64,000 nt of DNA from Hydrogenophaga sp. (GCA_018993155.1 JAGKSX010000062.1:1-64000), one strand, 5' to 3'. Shown: positions 1 to 9,134, numbered from the stretch's first letter. A program made the numbers and translations. The notes: generated by a model not told the origin, from the letters alone.

Positions 1-33
1 CCGATCAACGGCACGATCGCGGTGCTGTGCTGC

Positions 34-582
34 TTAGCGCTTCTTGGCGGCCGTCTTGGTCGCGTTCACGGCCGAGGCGGTCACGGTGTTGAAGTTGGCT
101 TCGGCCATTTCGGTGGCTTGCTTGACGGCCTTCTGGACGGATTCCATGGCGTTGTTGGCGGCGGAAACGGCGCTCTTCATCACGGCCACGGCGGTTTCGG
201 AACCGGCGGGAGCGTTCTTGGCGGCGTTGTCCACGACAGCCAGGAACTTCTTCTGGGTGTCGCTGGCCTGGGCTTCAGCGGCCTTGCCGAACTCGGCACC
301 GGTGCCGGCGGCGATGTCGTACAGGTGGCGGCTGTAGGCCACGGTCTTCTCGGCCAGGGGCTGCATCAGGTTGGCTTGCAGCGACAGCAGTTCCTGTGCG
401 TCCTTCACGCTCAGCAGGGCCTGGGCGCTGTTGGCGGATTCGGACAGGGCAGCCTTGGTGGCTTGCACGTTCAGATCGACCAGCTTTTCCACGCCTTCGA
501 AGGCTTTCTGGGTCAGGCCGAAAAGGGTTTCGATGTTGGCTTTCTGGGCGGCAACGATTTGTTCAGCGGTCAACATATTCAT
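34..582 (-). CDS. phaP: Phasin family protein (PHA granule-associated)
   Basis: Small amphipathic helical protein of 182 residues that coats polyhydroxyalkanoate granules in the cytoplasm and controls their size and number. The sequence is almost entirely Ala/Glu/Lys/Gln-rich helix with no signal peptide or membrane segment. The N-terminal part ([20 protein letters not shown], then [14 protein letters not shown]) is the classic phasin_2 start and the tail is lysine-rich (TAAKKR). The length fits the usual 180-190 residues. The ATG at 582 is preceded by AGGAG five bases upstream. It is transcribed alone, leftwards, from the promoter annotated at 690-717. Family assignment is firm; the role in granule binding is family knowledge. 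Confidence 0.93.
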   Translation of the reverse strand: MNMLTAEQIVAAQKANIETLFGLTQKAFEGVEKLVDLNVQATKAALSESANSAQALLSVKDAQELLSLQANLMQPLAEKTVAYSRHLYDIAAGTGAEFGKAAEAQASDTQKKFLAVVDNAAKNAPAGSETAVAVMKSAVSAANNAMESVQKAVKQATEMAEANFNTVTASAVNATKTAAKKR

Positions 583-666
583 ACTCCTAAACTTTGTAAA
601 ACAAGGGCTTAGTTGAAGGCTGCTGAGAACACCGCGCTGTCGGGACGCTGTTGTTTTCGTTCGCTT

Positions 667-717
667 TGCTGCACTGCAACATGACTCGAATTATAGGGAG
701 ATGCTGCGGAGGTGCAA
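667..717 (-). promoter_or_regulatory. Phasin promoter with TTGC/GCAA dyad at the start site
   Basis: On the minus strand TTGCAC (717-712) and TATAAT (695-690) are separated by 16 bases, a good sigma-70 promoter that would start transcription near 683 and leave a leader of about 100 bases. A dyad TTGC-TGCACT-GCAA lies at 667-680, over the predicted start site. A second TGC-rich block, TTGTTGCGCTGCAGCA, sits upstream at 725-740. PhaR, the autoregulator of PHA genes, is known to bind TGC/GCA-rich dyads and to repress phasin genes until granules form, so these are candidate PhaR sites. The promoter is seen directly; PhaR binding is inference. Confidence 0.5.
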
Positions 718-840
718 GCTCTTTTTGTTGCGCTGCAGCATTCTAGATGCGGTGTTCTAAAAGTCGTTGGTGGCACTGCGGCATCGTCCTGCGCCCACAA
801 TGGCCCGGCCTGACCGAATCCTCGCCCCGATCTCCCCTCC

Positions 841-1818
841 GTGCACGCCTACTACGCCGACCACTTTGTCCTGCCGCTGCCCAGCGGGCACCGCTTTCCC
901 ATGGGAAAGTACGCGCGCCTGCGCGAGCGGCTGGTGGCCGAGTTGCCCGAGGTGCAGATGCAAGAGGCCTTGCCCGCGAGCCGCGGCGAGCTGGCCCTGG
1001 TGCACACCCCGGCGTACATCGAGGCCGTGGCCAGTGGCACGCTGAGCCCGGCGGCGCAGCGCGAGATCGGCTTTCCCTGGAGCCCGGCCATGGCCGAACG
1101 GGCGCGCCGCTCGGTGGGCGCAACCTTGCAGGCCTGCCGCAGCGCCTTGGGCGGCGCCGGGCTGGCCGCGAACCTGGCCGGCGGGACGCACCACGCCTAT
1201 GCCGACAAAGGCAGCGGCTTCTGCGTGTTCAACGACTTCGCCGTGGCGGCCCGCCTGATGCAGGCCGAGCACGCGCGGCTGAACCGCGCCCGGGGACCGC
1301 TGCGGGTCGCGATCATCGACCTCGACGTGCACCAGGGCAATGGCACGGCGTCCATCTTCGCCAACGATGCGTCGGTGTTCACACTGTCGCTGCACGGCGC
1401 GAGGAATTTCCCCTTCCGCAAGGAGCCCAGCGACCTCGACGTCGAGCTGCCCGATGGCTGCGACGACGACACCTACACGGACGCGCTGGAGCGGGCGCTG
1501 GGCGAACTGGAGCGCCGCTTCGACCCGGGCCTGGTGCTGTACCTGGCCGGCGCGGACCCGCACGAGGGCGACCGGCTCGGGCGCCTCAAGCTCAGCTTCG
1601 ATGGCCTGGAGGCGCGCGACCGCCGGGTGATGGACTGGGCCTGGCAGAAGCGCCTGCCGCTGGCCATCGCCATGGGCGGCGGTTACGGGCACGACCTGGA
1701 GGCGACCGTGCAGGTGCAGGTCAACACCTACCGCACCGCGCTGCAGTACTGGCAGCGCTGGCGCGGCGGGGCGGCGGCGGTTGCCGGATCAACCCACTGG
1801 CACAATGCCCCGGCATGA
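841..1818 (+). CDS. Histone deacetylase family protein (class IV-like)
   Basis: Zinc-dependent deacetylase/amidohydrolase of the arginase-deacetylase fold, 325 residues. It shows the active-site His pair (HH at 117-118, in GGTHHAYADKG), the zinc-binding block DLDVHQGNG (Asp160, Asp162, His164), the second zinc Asp in GADPHEGDRLG and the C-terminal GGGYGHD loop. The motif order and spacing match bacterial HDAC-like proteins related to eukaryotic HDAC11; substrates in bacteria are usually acetylated small amines or acetyl-lysine, and the actual substrate here is unknown. The start is a GTG with no strong ribosome-binding site, so the N-terminus is the least certain part. The stop overlaps the next ATG (ATGA), indicating translational coupling. 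Confidence 0.88.
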   Translation: MHAYYADHFVLPLPSGHRFPMGKYARLRERLVAELPEVQMQEALPASRGELALVHTPAYIEAVASGTLSPAAQREIGFPWSPAMAERARRSVGATLQACRSALGGAGLAANLAGGTHHAYADKGSGFCVFNDFAVAARLMQAEHARLNRARGPLRVAIIDLDVHQGNGTASIFANDASVFTLSLHGARNFPFRKEPSDLDVELPDGCDDDTYTDALERALGELERRFDPGLVLYLAGADPHEGDRLGRLKLSFDGLEARDRRVMDWAWQKRLPLAIAMGGGYGHDLEATVQVQVNTYRTALQYWQRWRGGAAAVAGSTHWHNAPA

Positions 1819-2267
1819 GCACCGCCAGCAGCCCACCTCCGCGTCCGCAAGCCTTGCCCCGCAGCGCCTACCGGGTGTTCCGTCCCATCGGCACGCGATG
1901 GAGCGACAACGACATCTATGGCCATGTGAACAACGTGGTGTACTACAGCTGGTTCGACACGGCGGTCAATGCGCACCTGATCGAGCAGGGCGCGCTCGAC
2001 ATCCACGGCGGCGAGGTGATCGGCCTGGTGATCGAGACCCAGTGCAACTACTTCGCGCCGCTGGCGTTTCCCCAGACCGTGTGGGCCGGCCTGCGCGTGG
2101 CGCACCTGGGCAGCTCCAGCGTTCGTTACGAAGTGGGCCTGTTTGCCGACGGTGAAGAGACCGCCGCGGCCTGCGGGCACTTCGTCCACGTGTACGTGAA
2201 CCGCGAAACCCGCCGGCCCGTGCCGCTGCCCGACATCCTCAAGAAGACTTTGGAGACCCTGCGATGA
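1815..2267 (+). CDS. Acyl-CoA thioesterase, 4HBT/YbgC type
   Basis: Hot-dog fold thioesterase of 150 residues that hydrolyses an acyl-CoA in the cytoplasm. The signature RWSDNDIYGHVNNVVYYSWF near residues 30-50 contains the catalytic Asp followed by the GHVNN helix typical of the 4-hydroxybenzoyl-CoA thioesterase family. Length and single-domain architecture fit. The ATG at 1815 overlaps the stop of the deacetylase gene by ATGA, and its own stop overlaps the nitroreductase start in the same way, so the three genes form a tightly coupled operon. The natural acyl substrate cannot be told from sequence. Confidence 0.88.
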   Translation: MSTASSPPPRPQALPRSAYRVFRPIGTRWSDNDIYGHVNNVVYYSWFDTAVNAHLIEQGALDIHGGEVIGLVIETQCNYFAPLAFPQTVWAGLRVAHLGSSSVRYEVGLFADGEETAAACGHFVHVYVNRETRRPVPLPDILKKTLETLR

Positions 2268-2986
2268 GCCAGAACCCCGCGTCGCCCCTGATCGATGCCG
2301 CCAGCGTCGATGCCGCGATCAACAGCCGCATGTCCACCCGGGCCTTCCTGCCCGATCCGGTGCCGCGCGAGACCATCGAGCACCTGCTGCGGCTGGCCAG
2401 CCGTTCGCCCTCGGGCACCAACACCCAGCCCTGGAAGGTGTACGTGCTGCAGGGCGCCAGCCGCGACAGCCTGGTGGAGAAGGTCTGCGCCGCGCACGAC
2501 GCGTTGCGGGCCGACCCGGCGCTGGCCGCCGAGTACCGCGAGGAGTACGACTACTACCCCGAGAAATGGGTCAGCCCCTACATCGACCGCCGCCGCGAGA
2601 ACGGCTGGGGCCTCTACGGGCTGCTGGGCATCACCAAGGGCGACAAGGACAAGATGCACGCGCAGCACCAGCGCAACTTCCGCCTGTTCGACGCCCCGGT
2701 GGGTCTGATGTTCACGGTGGACCGCATCATGGGCCGGGGTTCGCTGGTCGATTACGGCATGTTCCTGCAGACGCTCATGATCGCTGCGCGCGGCCACGGT
2801 CTGCACACCTGCCCGCAGGCCGCCTGGAACGGCTTCGCGAAGATCATCCTGCCGCACATCGGTGCCGGCGAGAACGAAATGCTGGTCTGCGGCATGGCCC
2901 TGGGCTATGCCGACCCCAGCCACTTGGTCAACGGCTTTTACACCCCACGCGAGCCGGTCGAGAGCTTCACCCACTGGCTGGAATAA
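2264..2986 (+). CDS. Nitroreductase family flavoprotein
   Basis: FMN-dependent oxidoreductase of 240 residues using NAD(P)H. The N-terminal FMN phosphate-binding segment is visible as RMSTRAFLPDPV followed by ASRSPSGTNTQPWKVYVL, which is diagnostic of the family, and the C-terminal part has the expected AWNGFAKIILP and GMALGYADP segments. It is longer than NfsB (about 217), resembling the larger homologues of Burkholderiales. It is the third gene of the ATGA-linked set with the deacetylase and thioesterase. Physiological substrate is unknown; quinones or nitroaromatics are typical in vitro. Confidence 0.9.
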   Translation: MSQNPASPLIDAASVDAAINSRMSTRAFLPDPVPRETIEHLLRLASRSPSGTNTQPWKVYVLQGASRDSLVEKVCAAHDALRADPALAAEYREEYDYYPEKWVSPYIDRRRENGWGLYGLLGITKGDKDKMHAQHQRNFRLFDAPVGLMFTVDRIMGRGSLVDYGMFLQTLMIAARGHGLHTCPQAAWNGFAKIILPHIGAGENEMLVCGMALGYADPSHLVNGFYTPREPVESFTHWLE

Positions 2987-3026
2987 TCGCCGCTTCCACT
3001 TTTCATCTCATTTCAAAGGACAGAAC

Positions 3027-3374
3027 ATGATCACCACCCCCAGCGGCCTGCAGTACGAAGACACCTTGGTCGGCAACGGCGAAGTGGCCCAGGCCGGCCG
3101 TCCCGTGCAGGTGCACTACACCGGCTGGCTCTACAACGACGGCGTGCAGGGCGCCAAGTTCGATTCCAGCAAGGACCGTGGCCAGCCGTTCGAATTCCCG
3201 CTCGGTGCCGGCCACGTCATCAAGGGCTGGGACGAGGGCGTGCAGGGCATGGCCGTGGGCGGCACGCGCCGCCTGGTCATTCCGGCCGCGCTCGGCTACG
3301 GCGCGCGCGGCGCCGGCGGCGTGATCCCCCCCAACGCCACGCTGCTGTTCGAAGTGGACCTGCTGGCCGTCTGA
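3027..3374 (+). CDS. FKBP-type peptidyl-prolyl cis-trans isomerase
   Basis: Single FKBP domain of 115 residues that accelerates proline isomerisation during folding. The characteristic elements are VQVHYTGWLY, FDSSKDRGQPFEFPLGAGHV, VIKGWDEGVQGM and the C-terminal YGARGAGGVIPPNATLLFEVDLL. No signal peptide is present, so it should be cytoplasmic. The ATG at 3027 follows AAAGGA at 3015-3020; the in-frame open region upstream is only read-through of the nitroreductase gene end. It sits 40 bases after that gene and may be cotranscribed. Confidence 0.95.
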   Translation: MITTPSGLQYEDTLVGNGEVAQAGRPVQVHYTGWLYNDGVQGAKFDSSKDRGQPFEFPLGAGHVIKGWDEGVQGMAVGGTRRLVIPAALGYGARGAGGVIPPNATLLFEVDLLAV

Positions 3375-3413
3375 TCGCTTGTTCGCGCCCAGCGAAGGCG
3401 CCCCGGAGACAAC

Positions 3414-4826
3414 ATGACATCACCCACCCTGCGCCGGCTGTGCCTGGCGGCCACCCTGCTGCCTGGCCTTTCTCGTGCCGCGGATCTCGACGGCAGCCAG
3501 CTGTCCGTGTGGTGGGGCGTGCCGTTCGCGGGCGTCCTGCTCTCCATTGCCCTGGTGCCCCTGCTGGCACCGGCTTTCTGGCACCACCACTTCGGCAAGG
3601 TATCGGCCGCCTGGGCACTGGCCTTTCTCGTGCCGTTCGCGATCGTGGCGGGCCCGGGCCTGGCTGGGACCAGCGTCGTGCACGCGCTGCTGGCCGAGTA
3701 CATCCCGTTCATCGTGCTGCTGACCGCGCTGTTCACGGTGGCCGGCGGCATCTTCGTGCGGGGCAACCTGCATGGCAGCCCGGGCCTGAACACCGGCCTG
3801 CTGGCCATTGGCGCGGTGCTCGCCAGCTTCATGGGCACCACCGGCGCGTCGATGCTGCTGATCCGCCCGCTGATCCGCGCCAACGACAACCGCAAGCACC
3901 AGGTGCACGTGGTGGTGTTCTTCATCTTCATCGTCTCCAATGCGGGCGGCTCGCTCACGCCGCTGGGTGACCCGCCGCTGTTCCTGGGGTTTCTCAAGGG
4001 CATCGATTTCTTCTGGACCATGGCTCACCTGTGGATGGAGACCGTGGCGCTCATCGGCGCGCTGCTGGTGATCTTCTACGCCATCGACTGGTGGTACTAC
4101 CACCGCCGTGAAGAGATCCAGCCGCAGGACCCCACGCCCGACACCGCGCGCCTGGGCTTCGACGGCGGCTTCAACTTCGCTCTGCTGGGCGTGGTCGTGG
4201 CGCTCGTGCTCATGAGCGGCCTGTGGAAGTCGTCCGTGGTGTTCCACATCGCGGGCACCGACGTCGGCCTGCCGGGCCTGTTGCGCGACGTCGGGCTGAT
4301 CGGGGTCACGCTCATCTCGCTCAGGCTGACACCATCCAGCGTGCACGAAAGCAACCAGTTCGCCTGGGGGCCGATGCAGGAAGTGGCCAAGTTGTTCGCC
4401 GCGATCTTCCTCACCATCATCCCGGTGATCGCCATGCTCAAGGCCGGTGTCGACGGCCCGTTCGGCGCGGTGGTCAAGGCGGTGACGAATGCGGACGGCT
4501 CGCCCAATCCGGCCATGTACTTCTGGGCCACCGGCGCCCTGAGTTCCTTCCTCGACAACGCACCCACCTACCTGGTGTTCTTCAACACGGCCGGCGGCGA
4601 TCCGCAGGTGCTGATGACCGCCATGGCGCCCACGCTGGTCGCCATCTCCGCCGGTGCCGTGTTCATGGGCGCCAACACCTACATCGGCAACGCGCCCAAC
4701 CTGATGGTCAAGGCGATCGCCGAAGACCGCGGCATCCGCATGCCCAGCTTTTTCGGTTACATGCTCTGGTCGGTCGGCATCCTGGTGCCGCTGTTCGCGC
4801 TGATGACCTGGATCTGGTTTGTCTGA
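3414..4826 (+). CDS. Sodium:proton antiporter (ion transporter superfamily, UIT-like)
   Basis: Polytopic inner-membrane protein of 470 residues with about 11-12 hydrophobic segments and an N-terminal cleavable-looking signal (LAATLLPGLSRAADL). Two internal half-repeats each carry a substrate-site motif: SNAGGSLTPLGDPPLFLGFL near residue 180 and SSFLDNAPTYLVFF near residue 380, the pattern of arsenite/citrate/Na+ transporters. Annotated relatives are called sodium:proton antiporters. Likely role is Na+/H+ exchange; an organic-anion substrate is not excluded. It follows the FKBP gene by 39 bases with GGAG at 3404-3407 before the ATG. Confidence 0.8.
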   Translation: MTSPTLRRLCLAATLLPGLSRAADLDGSQLSVWWGVPFAGVLLSIALVPLLAPAFWHHHFGKVSAAWALAFLVPFAIVAGPGLAGTSVVHALLAEYIPFIVLLTALFTVAGGIFVRGNLHGSPGLNTGLLAIGAVLASFMGTTGASMLLIRPLIRANDNRKHQVHVVVFFIFIVSNAGGSLTPLGDPPLFLGFLKGIDFFWTMAHLWMETVALIGALLVIFYAIDWWYYHRREEIQPQDPTPDTARLGFDGGFNFALLGVVVALVLMSGLWKSSVVFHIAGTDVGLPGLLRDVGLIGVTLISLRLTPSSVHESNQFAWGPMQEVAKLFAAIFLTIIPVIAMLKAGVDGPFGAVVKAVTNADGSPNPAMYFWATGALSSFLDNAPTYLVFFNTAGGDPQVLMTAMAPTLVAISAGAVFMGANTYIGNAPNLMVKAIAEDRGIRMPSFFGYMLWSVGILVPLFALMTWIWFV

Positions 4827-4848
4827 CCCCTTGAAGGAGCCTCCCGCC

Positions 4849-5838
4849 ATGACCTCCCGCCCCGCCATCCTCGTCGCCCGCCAAGTCTTCCCCGAGGTGG
4901 TGGACAAGCTGCGGCAGCACTTCGATGTGGACACCAATGAAGACGACGCACCGCTGGCGCCGGCCCAGCTGATCGAGCGCCTGCAAGGCAAGGTGGGCGT
5001 GATCACCACCGGCAGCGAGCGCGTGGACGCGGCCCTGATCGCGGCCTGCCCGCAACTCAAGATCGTGGCCAACATCGCGGTGGGGTACAACAACTTCGAC
5101 CTGCCGGCCATCACCGCCGGCGGCGTGCTGGCGAGCAACACGCCCGACGTGCTGACCGAAACCACCGCCGATTTCGGGTTCGCGCTGCTGCTGGCCACGG
5201 CGCGCCGCCTCACCGAGAGCGAGCATTTCCTGCGCGCTGGCCAGTGGAACCGCTGGGCCCTGGACATGTTCGCTGGCGCCGAGGTGAACGGCAGCACGCT
5301 GGGCATCCTCGGCATGGGCCGCATCGGCCAGGCCATCGCGCGGCGCGGCGCGCACGGTTTCGGCATGAAGGTGATCTACCACAACCGTTCGCGGCTCGAC
5401 GCGGCGACGGAAGCCGAATGCAAGGCCAGCTACGTGAGCAAGGATGAGCTGCTGAAGACGGCCGACCACCTCATCCTCGTGCTGCCTTACAGCGCGGCGT
5501 CGCACCACGCCATCGGCGCGGCCGAGATCGCGCAGATGAAACCCACGGCGACGCTGGTCAACATCGCGCGCGGCGGCATCGTGGACGACGCGGCGCTGGC
5601 CGTGGCGCTGCGCGAGAAGCGCATCGCCGCTGCAGGGCTGGACGTGTACGAGGGCGAGCCCAAGGTGCATCCCGACCTGCTCACCGTGCCCAACATCGTG
5701 CTCACGCCGCACATCGCCAGCGCCACCATCACCACCCGCAAGGCCATGGCGCACCTGGCGGCCGACAACGTGATCGCCTACCTCACGCAGGGCAAGACCC
5801 TCACGCCGCTCAACCCCGAAGTGGCGGGCACGCGTTGA
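4849..5838 (+). CDS. D-2-hydroxyacid dehydrogenase (glyoxylate/hydroxypyruvate reductase type)
   Basis: NAD(P)H-dependent enzyme of 329 residues interconverting 2-oxoacids and D-2-hydroxyacids. The Rossmann motif GILGMGRIGQAIARR lies near residue 150; the catalytic triad is visible as Arg in NIARGGIVDD, Glu in DVYEGEP and His in LTPHIASAT. The ATG at 4849 was chosen over a TTG thirty bases upstream because GAAGGAG precedes it at optimal spacing and the protein then starts MTSRPAILVARQVFPE, as in homologues. The stop overlaps the region of the rmuC start. Glyoxylate or hydroxypyruvate is the likely substrate by similarity. Confidence 0.92.
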   Translation: MTSRPAILVARQVFPEVVDKLRQHFDVDTNEDDAPLAPAQLIERLQGKVGVITTGSERVDAALIAACPQLKIVANIAVGYNNFDLPAITAGGVLASNTPDVLTETTADFGFALLLATARRLTESEHFLRAGQWNRWALDMFAGAEVNGSTLGILGMGRIGQAIARRGAHGFGMKVIYHNRSRLDAATEAECKASYVSKDELLKTADHLILVLPYSAASHHAIGAAEIAQMKPTATLVNIARGGIVDDAALAVALREKRIAAAGLDVYEGEPKVHPDLLTVPNIVLTPHIASATITTRKAMAHLAADNVIAYLTQGKTLTPLNPEVAGTR

Positions 5839-5846
5839 ACGACACG

Positions 5847-7235
5847 ATGAGCAACGACCTGCTTCTCTGGCTGCTGCTGATCGGGGTGGCGCTCAACCTC
5901 GCGCTCGGCCTGTGGCTGCTGCTGCGCCGTGCGCCGGTGGATGCCCAGGAGCTCGCGCACCGCCAGCGCCTGCTCGACCAGCTGCAGCTGCAGGGGCAGC
6001 AGGTGAGCCAGCGCGTGGAGCGGGTGGAAAGCGAACTGCGGCGCGAGATCGGCGAGCAGTCGCGCGGCGGGCGCCAGGAGATGCAGCAGACCCTGGCCAC
6101 CTTCCAGGAAACCCTTTCGCGCCAGGAGGCCGAGGCCACGCGCACGCAGAACGCCCAGCTCGACGCCTTCGCCCTGCAACTCGTGCAACTGCGCGGCACA
6201 CTGGGCGATACGCTCACGCGCCAGCTGCAGGACATGAGCGAAGGCAACGCGCGGCGCCTGGCCGAGATCCGCACCACGCTGGACGCGCAGCTCGCGCAAC
6301 TGCAGCAGAACAACGCCGCCAAGCTCGATGAAATGCGCGCCACGGTCGATGAGAAACTGCAGAGCACGCTGCAGGCGCGCCTGGGCGAGAGCTTCAAGCA
6401 GGTGGCCGACCGCCTGGAGCAGGTGCACAAGGGCCTGGGCGAAATGCAGACGCTGGCGCAGGGCGTGGGCGACCTCAAGCACCTGCTGACCAACGTGAAG
6501 ACGCGCGGCATGTTCGGCGAAGCCCAGCTGGCCGCGTTGCTCGAACAGGTGTTCGCGCCCGACCAGTACGCCGTGCAGGTGATGACCAAGCCGGGCAGCC
6601 GCTTCACGGTGGACTTCGCGATCAAGATGCCCGGCCGCAGCGAAGATGGCGCGCCTTGCTGGTTGCCGATCGACGCCAAATTTCCCAACGAGGACTACGA
6701 GCGCCTGCTCGATGCGCAGCAGCGCGCCGACGTCGAAGGCGCCGACCTGGCCGCGCGTGGGCTGGAGCAGCGCATCCGGCTCGAAGCGAAGTCCATGGCC
6801 GACAAGTACCTGCAGCCGCCGCACACGACCGACTTCGCCATCCTGTTCCTGCCCACCGAAGGCCTGTACGCCGAGGTGCTGCGCCGACCGGGGCTGATGG
6901 AAGTGCTGCAGCGCGAGCACCGCGTGACCCTGGCCGGGCCCACCACGCTCATGGCCATGCTCAACTCGCTGCAGATGGGCTTTCGCACGCTGGCGCTGGA
7001 AAAGCGCTCCAGCGAAGTCTGGCAGGTGCTGGGCGCGGTCAAGACCGAGTTCGGCAAGTTCGGCGACGTGCTCGCGCGCGTGAAGAGCCAGACGCAGACC
7101 GTGCTCAACACGCTGGACAGCGCCGAGACGCGCAGCCGCGCCATGGGCCGCGCGCTCAAGGCGGTGGAAGCCTTGCCGCAGGACCAGGCCAGCGCGCTGC
7201 TGCCGCTGGACCCCACCGACAACGGAGACGCTTGA
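5847..7235 (+). CDS. rmuC: DNA recombination protein RmuC
   Basis: Predicted nuclease-fold protein of 462 residues, known in E. coli to limit recombination between short inverted repeats. It has an N-terminal membrane anchor (residues 4-24), then a long coiled coil (about 30-200, rich in Gln/Glu/Arg heptads) and the conserved RmuC domain (about 210-420), with VKTRGMFGEAQL, LPIDAKFPNEDYERL (PD-(D/E)XK-like core) and DFAILFLPTEGLYAEVL. The ATG at 5847 was preferred to a TTG at 5835 that overlaps the preceding stop. The stop overlaps the TTG start of the MFS gene downstream. Confidence 0.95.
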   Translation: MSNDLLLWLLLIGVALNLALGLWLLLRRAPVDAQELAHRQRLLDQLQLQGQQVSQRVERVESELRREIGEQSRGGRQEMQQTLATFQETLSRQEAEATRTQNAQLDAFALQLVQLRGTLGDTLTRQLQDMSEGNARRLAEIRTTLDAQLAQLQQNNAAKLDEMRATVDEKLQSTLQARLGESFKQVADRLEQVHKGLGEMQTLAQGVGDLKHLLTNVKTRGMFGEAQLAALLEQVFAPDQYAVQVMTKPGSRFTVDFAIKMPGRSEDGAPCWLPIDAKFPNEDYERLLDAQQRADVEGADLAARGLEQRIRLEAKSMADKYLQPPHTTDFAILFLPTEGLYAEVLRRPGLMEVLQREHRVTLAGPTTLMAMLNSLQMGFRTLALEKRSSEVWQVLGAVKTEFGKFGDVLARVKSQTQTVLNTLDSAETRSRAMGRALKAVEALPQDQASALLPLDPTDNGDA

Positions 7236-8410
7236 ACCCCCAGCTCCGATCCGTCCTCTGGCGCCTCATCGCGGCGCAGATCTGCCTGCATGCGTGCATG
7301 ACGGGGTTTCGCATGGCCGCTCCGCTCATGGCGCTGCGCGAGGGCTACAGCCCGGTGGCCGTGGGCGTGTTGCTGGCCCTGTTCGCGCTGGCACCCGTTT
7401 TCATGGCCTTGCCCGCGGGGCGCTACGCCGACCGGCGCGGCCTGCGCAAACCGGTGATGCTCTCGGTGGGGGTGGCCTCGGCCGGCGCGGCGCTGTCGGT
7501 GGCCTTTCCCGTGTTCCCCATGCTGTGCCTGACCGCTTTGACCTGCGGGGCGGGCACGGGCATGGCCATGATCGCCCTGCAGCGCCACGTGGGCCGGCTG
7601 GCCCACGGGCCGACGGAGCTCAAGCAGGTGTTCAGCTGGATGGCCATCGGCCCGTCGATCTCCAACTTCCTGGGGCCCTTTCTGGCGGGCTTGATGATCG
7701 ACAGCTTCGGCTTTCGCGCCGCCTTCCTGCTGCTCGCGCTGCTGCCCTCGCTGGCCTGGTACGGCGTGCGGCACACCGTCGAGCACGAGCCGGTGGCACC
7801 CGAGTTGCGCCAGGCCAGCGGCTCGTCGTGGAATTTGTTGAAGGACAAGGGCTTTCGCCAGCTGATGATGATCAACTGGATGCTGTCGTCCTGCTGGGAT
7901 GTGCACACCTTCCTGGTGCCGGTGCTGGGCCACGAGCGCGGCCTGAGTGCGACCGTGATCGGCACCATCCTCGGCGCCTTCGCCCTGGCCGCCACCGCGA
8001 TCCGCCTGCTCCTGCCGTGGCTGGCCTCGCACCTGCGCGAGTCGGTGGTGATCGGCACGGCCATGCTGGCCACCGCGCTGCTGTTCGCGGCCTATCCCAT
8101 GGTGCACGCGGCCTGGGCCATGGGCACGCTCTCGGTGCTGCTGGGTTTCGCGCTCGGATCGGTGCAACCCATGATCATGAGTTCGCTGCACCAGATGACG
8201 CCGCACCACCGCCACGGCGAAGCGCTGGGCCTGCGCGCCATGGCCATCAACGGGTCCAGCGTGGTGATGCCGCTGATGTTCGGCTCGGCCGGCGCCCTGA
8301 TCGGGGTGGGCGCGGTGTTCTGGCTCGTGGGCGCGGTGGTCGGCCTGGGTTCGCCGCTGGCCTGGCGCCTGCCGGCGCCTTCGGCCGAGGCGCCTCAGCG
8401 CATGCCTTAG
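7232..8410 (+). CDS. MFS transporter
   Basis: Major facilitator superfamily carrier of about 392 residues with 12 predicted membrane segments. The loop 2-3 motif A is present as RYADRRGLRKP near residue 70. The chosen start is the TTG at 7232 (MNPQLRSVLWRL), which overlaps the rmuC stop as TTGA and has GGAG at 7224-7227; the first ATG (7300) would remove most of helix 1. Substrate is unknown; relatives are usually drug or metabolite exporters. The stop overlaps the stop of the convergent TetR gene by four bases. Confidence 0.88.
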   Translation: MNPQLRSVLWRLIAAQICLHACMTGFRMAAPLMALREGYSPVAVGVLLALFALAPVFMALPAGRYADRRGLRKPVMLSVGVASAGAALSVAFPVFPMLCLTALTCGAGTGMAMIALQRHVGRLAHGPTELKQVFSWMAIGPSISNFLGPFLAGLMIDSFGFRAAFLLLALLPSLAWYGVRHTVEHEPVAPELRQASGSSWNLLKDKGFRQLMMINWMLSSCWDVHTFLVPVLGHERGLSATVIGTILGAFALAATAIRLLLPWLASHLRESVVIGTAMLATALLFAAYPMVHAAWAMGTLSVLLGFALGSVQPMIMSSLHQMTPHHRHGEALGLRAMAINGSSVVMPLMFGSAGALIGVGAVFWLVGAVVGLGSPLAWRLPAPSAEAPQRMP

Positions 8411-9087
8411 GCGGGCGCGAGCTTGCGCGGAGCGGCCGCGCGTTGCGGGGCCCGCGCGGCGGGGTGGGTGAAGCCCAGCCCGGCGAGGTACACGTCCATC
8501 GTGTCGCGCCCGCTCTTCACGAGATCAAAAGCCTCGGGGTCGAGCAGCCAGTTCTGGATCAGGCCGTCGATGATCACGTGCAGGCCGAGCGCGGCGGTGC
8601 CCAGCGGGATGTGCAGCTGGATGCCTTCGCGCTGCACCGCCTGCTGAAGGATCTCTTCGGTCATGGCCATGCATTCGTTGCGCACCTGCAGATGGCGGTC
8701 GCGCACGGCCTGCATCTCGGCCACGTACTCCACCTTGTGCGTGGCGACCTCGAACACCCGGCGGGTCTGTTCGTCGTTGGCGGTCTGCTGGAGCGCGTTC
8801 ATGATCGAGTCGCGCAGGGAGAGCAGGGGGTTGGCGGTGGTGTCCGCCGTGCGCGCGGTGCAGGCCAGCGTGCCCTCCAGAGGCATGGTCACGCGCTCCA
8901 TCATGGCGTTGAACAGGTCGGCCTTGTCCTTGAAGTGCCAGTAGATCGCGCCGCGCGTGGTGCCGGCGGCGGTGGCAATGTCGTTGAGCGAGGTGCGGGA
9001 GACGCCTCGCTCCTGAAACAGATGCTCGGCAGCATCCAGCAGGCTGTGGCGGGTGGCCAGCGCATCGGCTTTGGTGCGTCGAACCAT
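8407..9087 (-). CDS. TetR/AcrR family repressor of the RND efflux operon
   Basis: Transcriptional repressor of 226 residues. The N-terminal HTH (about 10-60) contains LLDAAEHLFQERGVSRTSLN followed by DIATAAGTTRGAIYWHFKDK, the AcrR/TtgR/MexR-like signature, and the rest is the helical ligand-binding domain (TetR_C_2 type). The start MVRRTKADAL at 9087 was chosen because AcrR homologues begin exactly so; an in-frame extension to 9234 would read through its own operator. It is divergent from the RND operon, and a perfect-arm palindrome at 9135-9158 lies between them. Substrates of the pump probably act as inducers, as for AcrR and TtgR. Confidence 0.92.
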   Translation of the reverse strand: MVRRTKADALATRHSLLDAAEHLFQERGVSRTSLNDIATAAGTTRGAIYWHFKDKADLFNAMMERVTMPLEGTLACTARTADTTANPLLSLRDSIMNALQQTANDEQTRRVFEVATHKVEYVAEMQAVRDRHLQVRNECMAMTEEILQQAVQREGIQLHIPLGTAALGLHVIIDGLIQNWLLDPEAFDLVKSGRDTMDVYLAGLGFTHPAARAPQRAAAPRKLAPA

Positions 9088-9134
9088 GGTGTTTGTGTCT
9101 CCAGAATGGAAGCCCGTGGGCATGGGCAGGACTA

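Noticed and set aside
747..1814. In-frame upstream extension of the thioesterase frame
   Set aside because: Runs through the deacetylase gene in another frame; the thioesterase domain begins only after the ATG at 1815.
3420..5366. Minus-strand open frame of 648 codons
   Set aside because: Opposite the antiporter and dehydrogenase genes, whose motifs are unambiguous; no recognisable domain.
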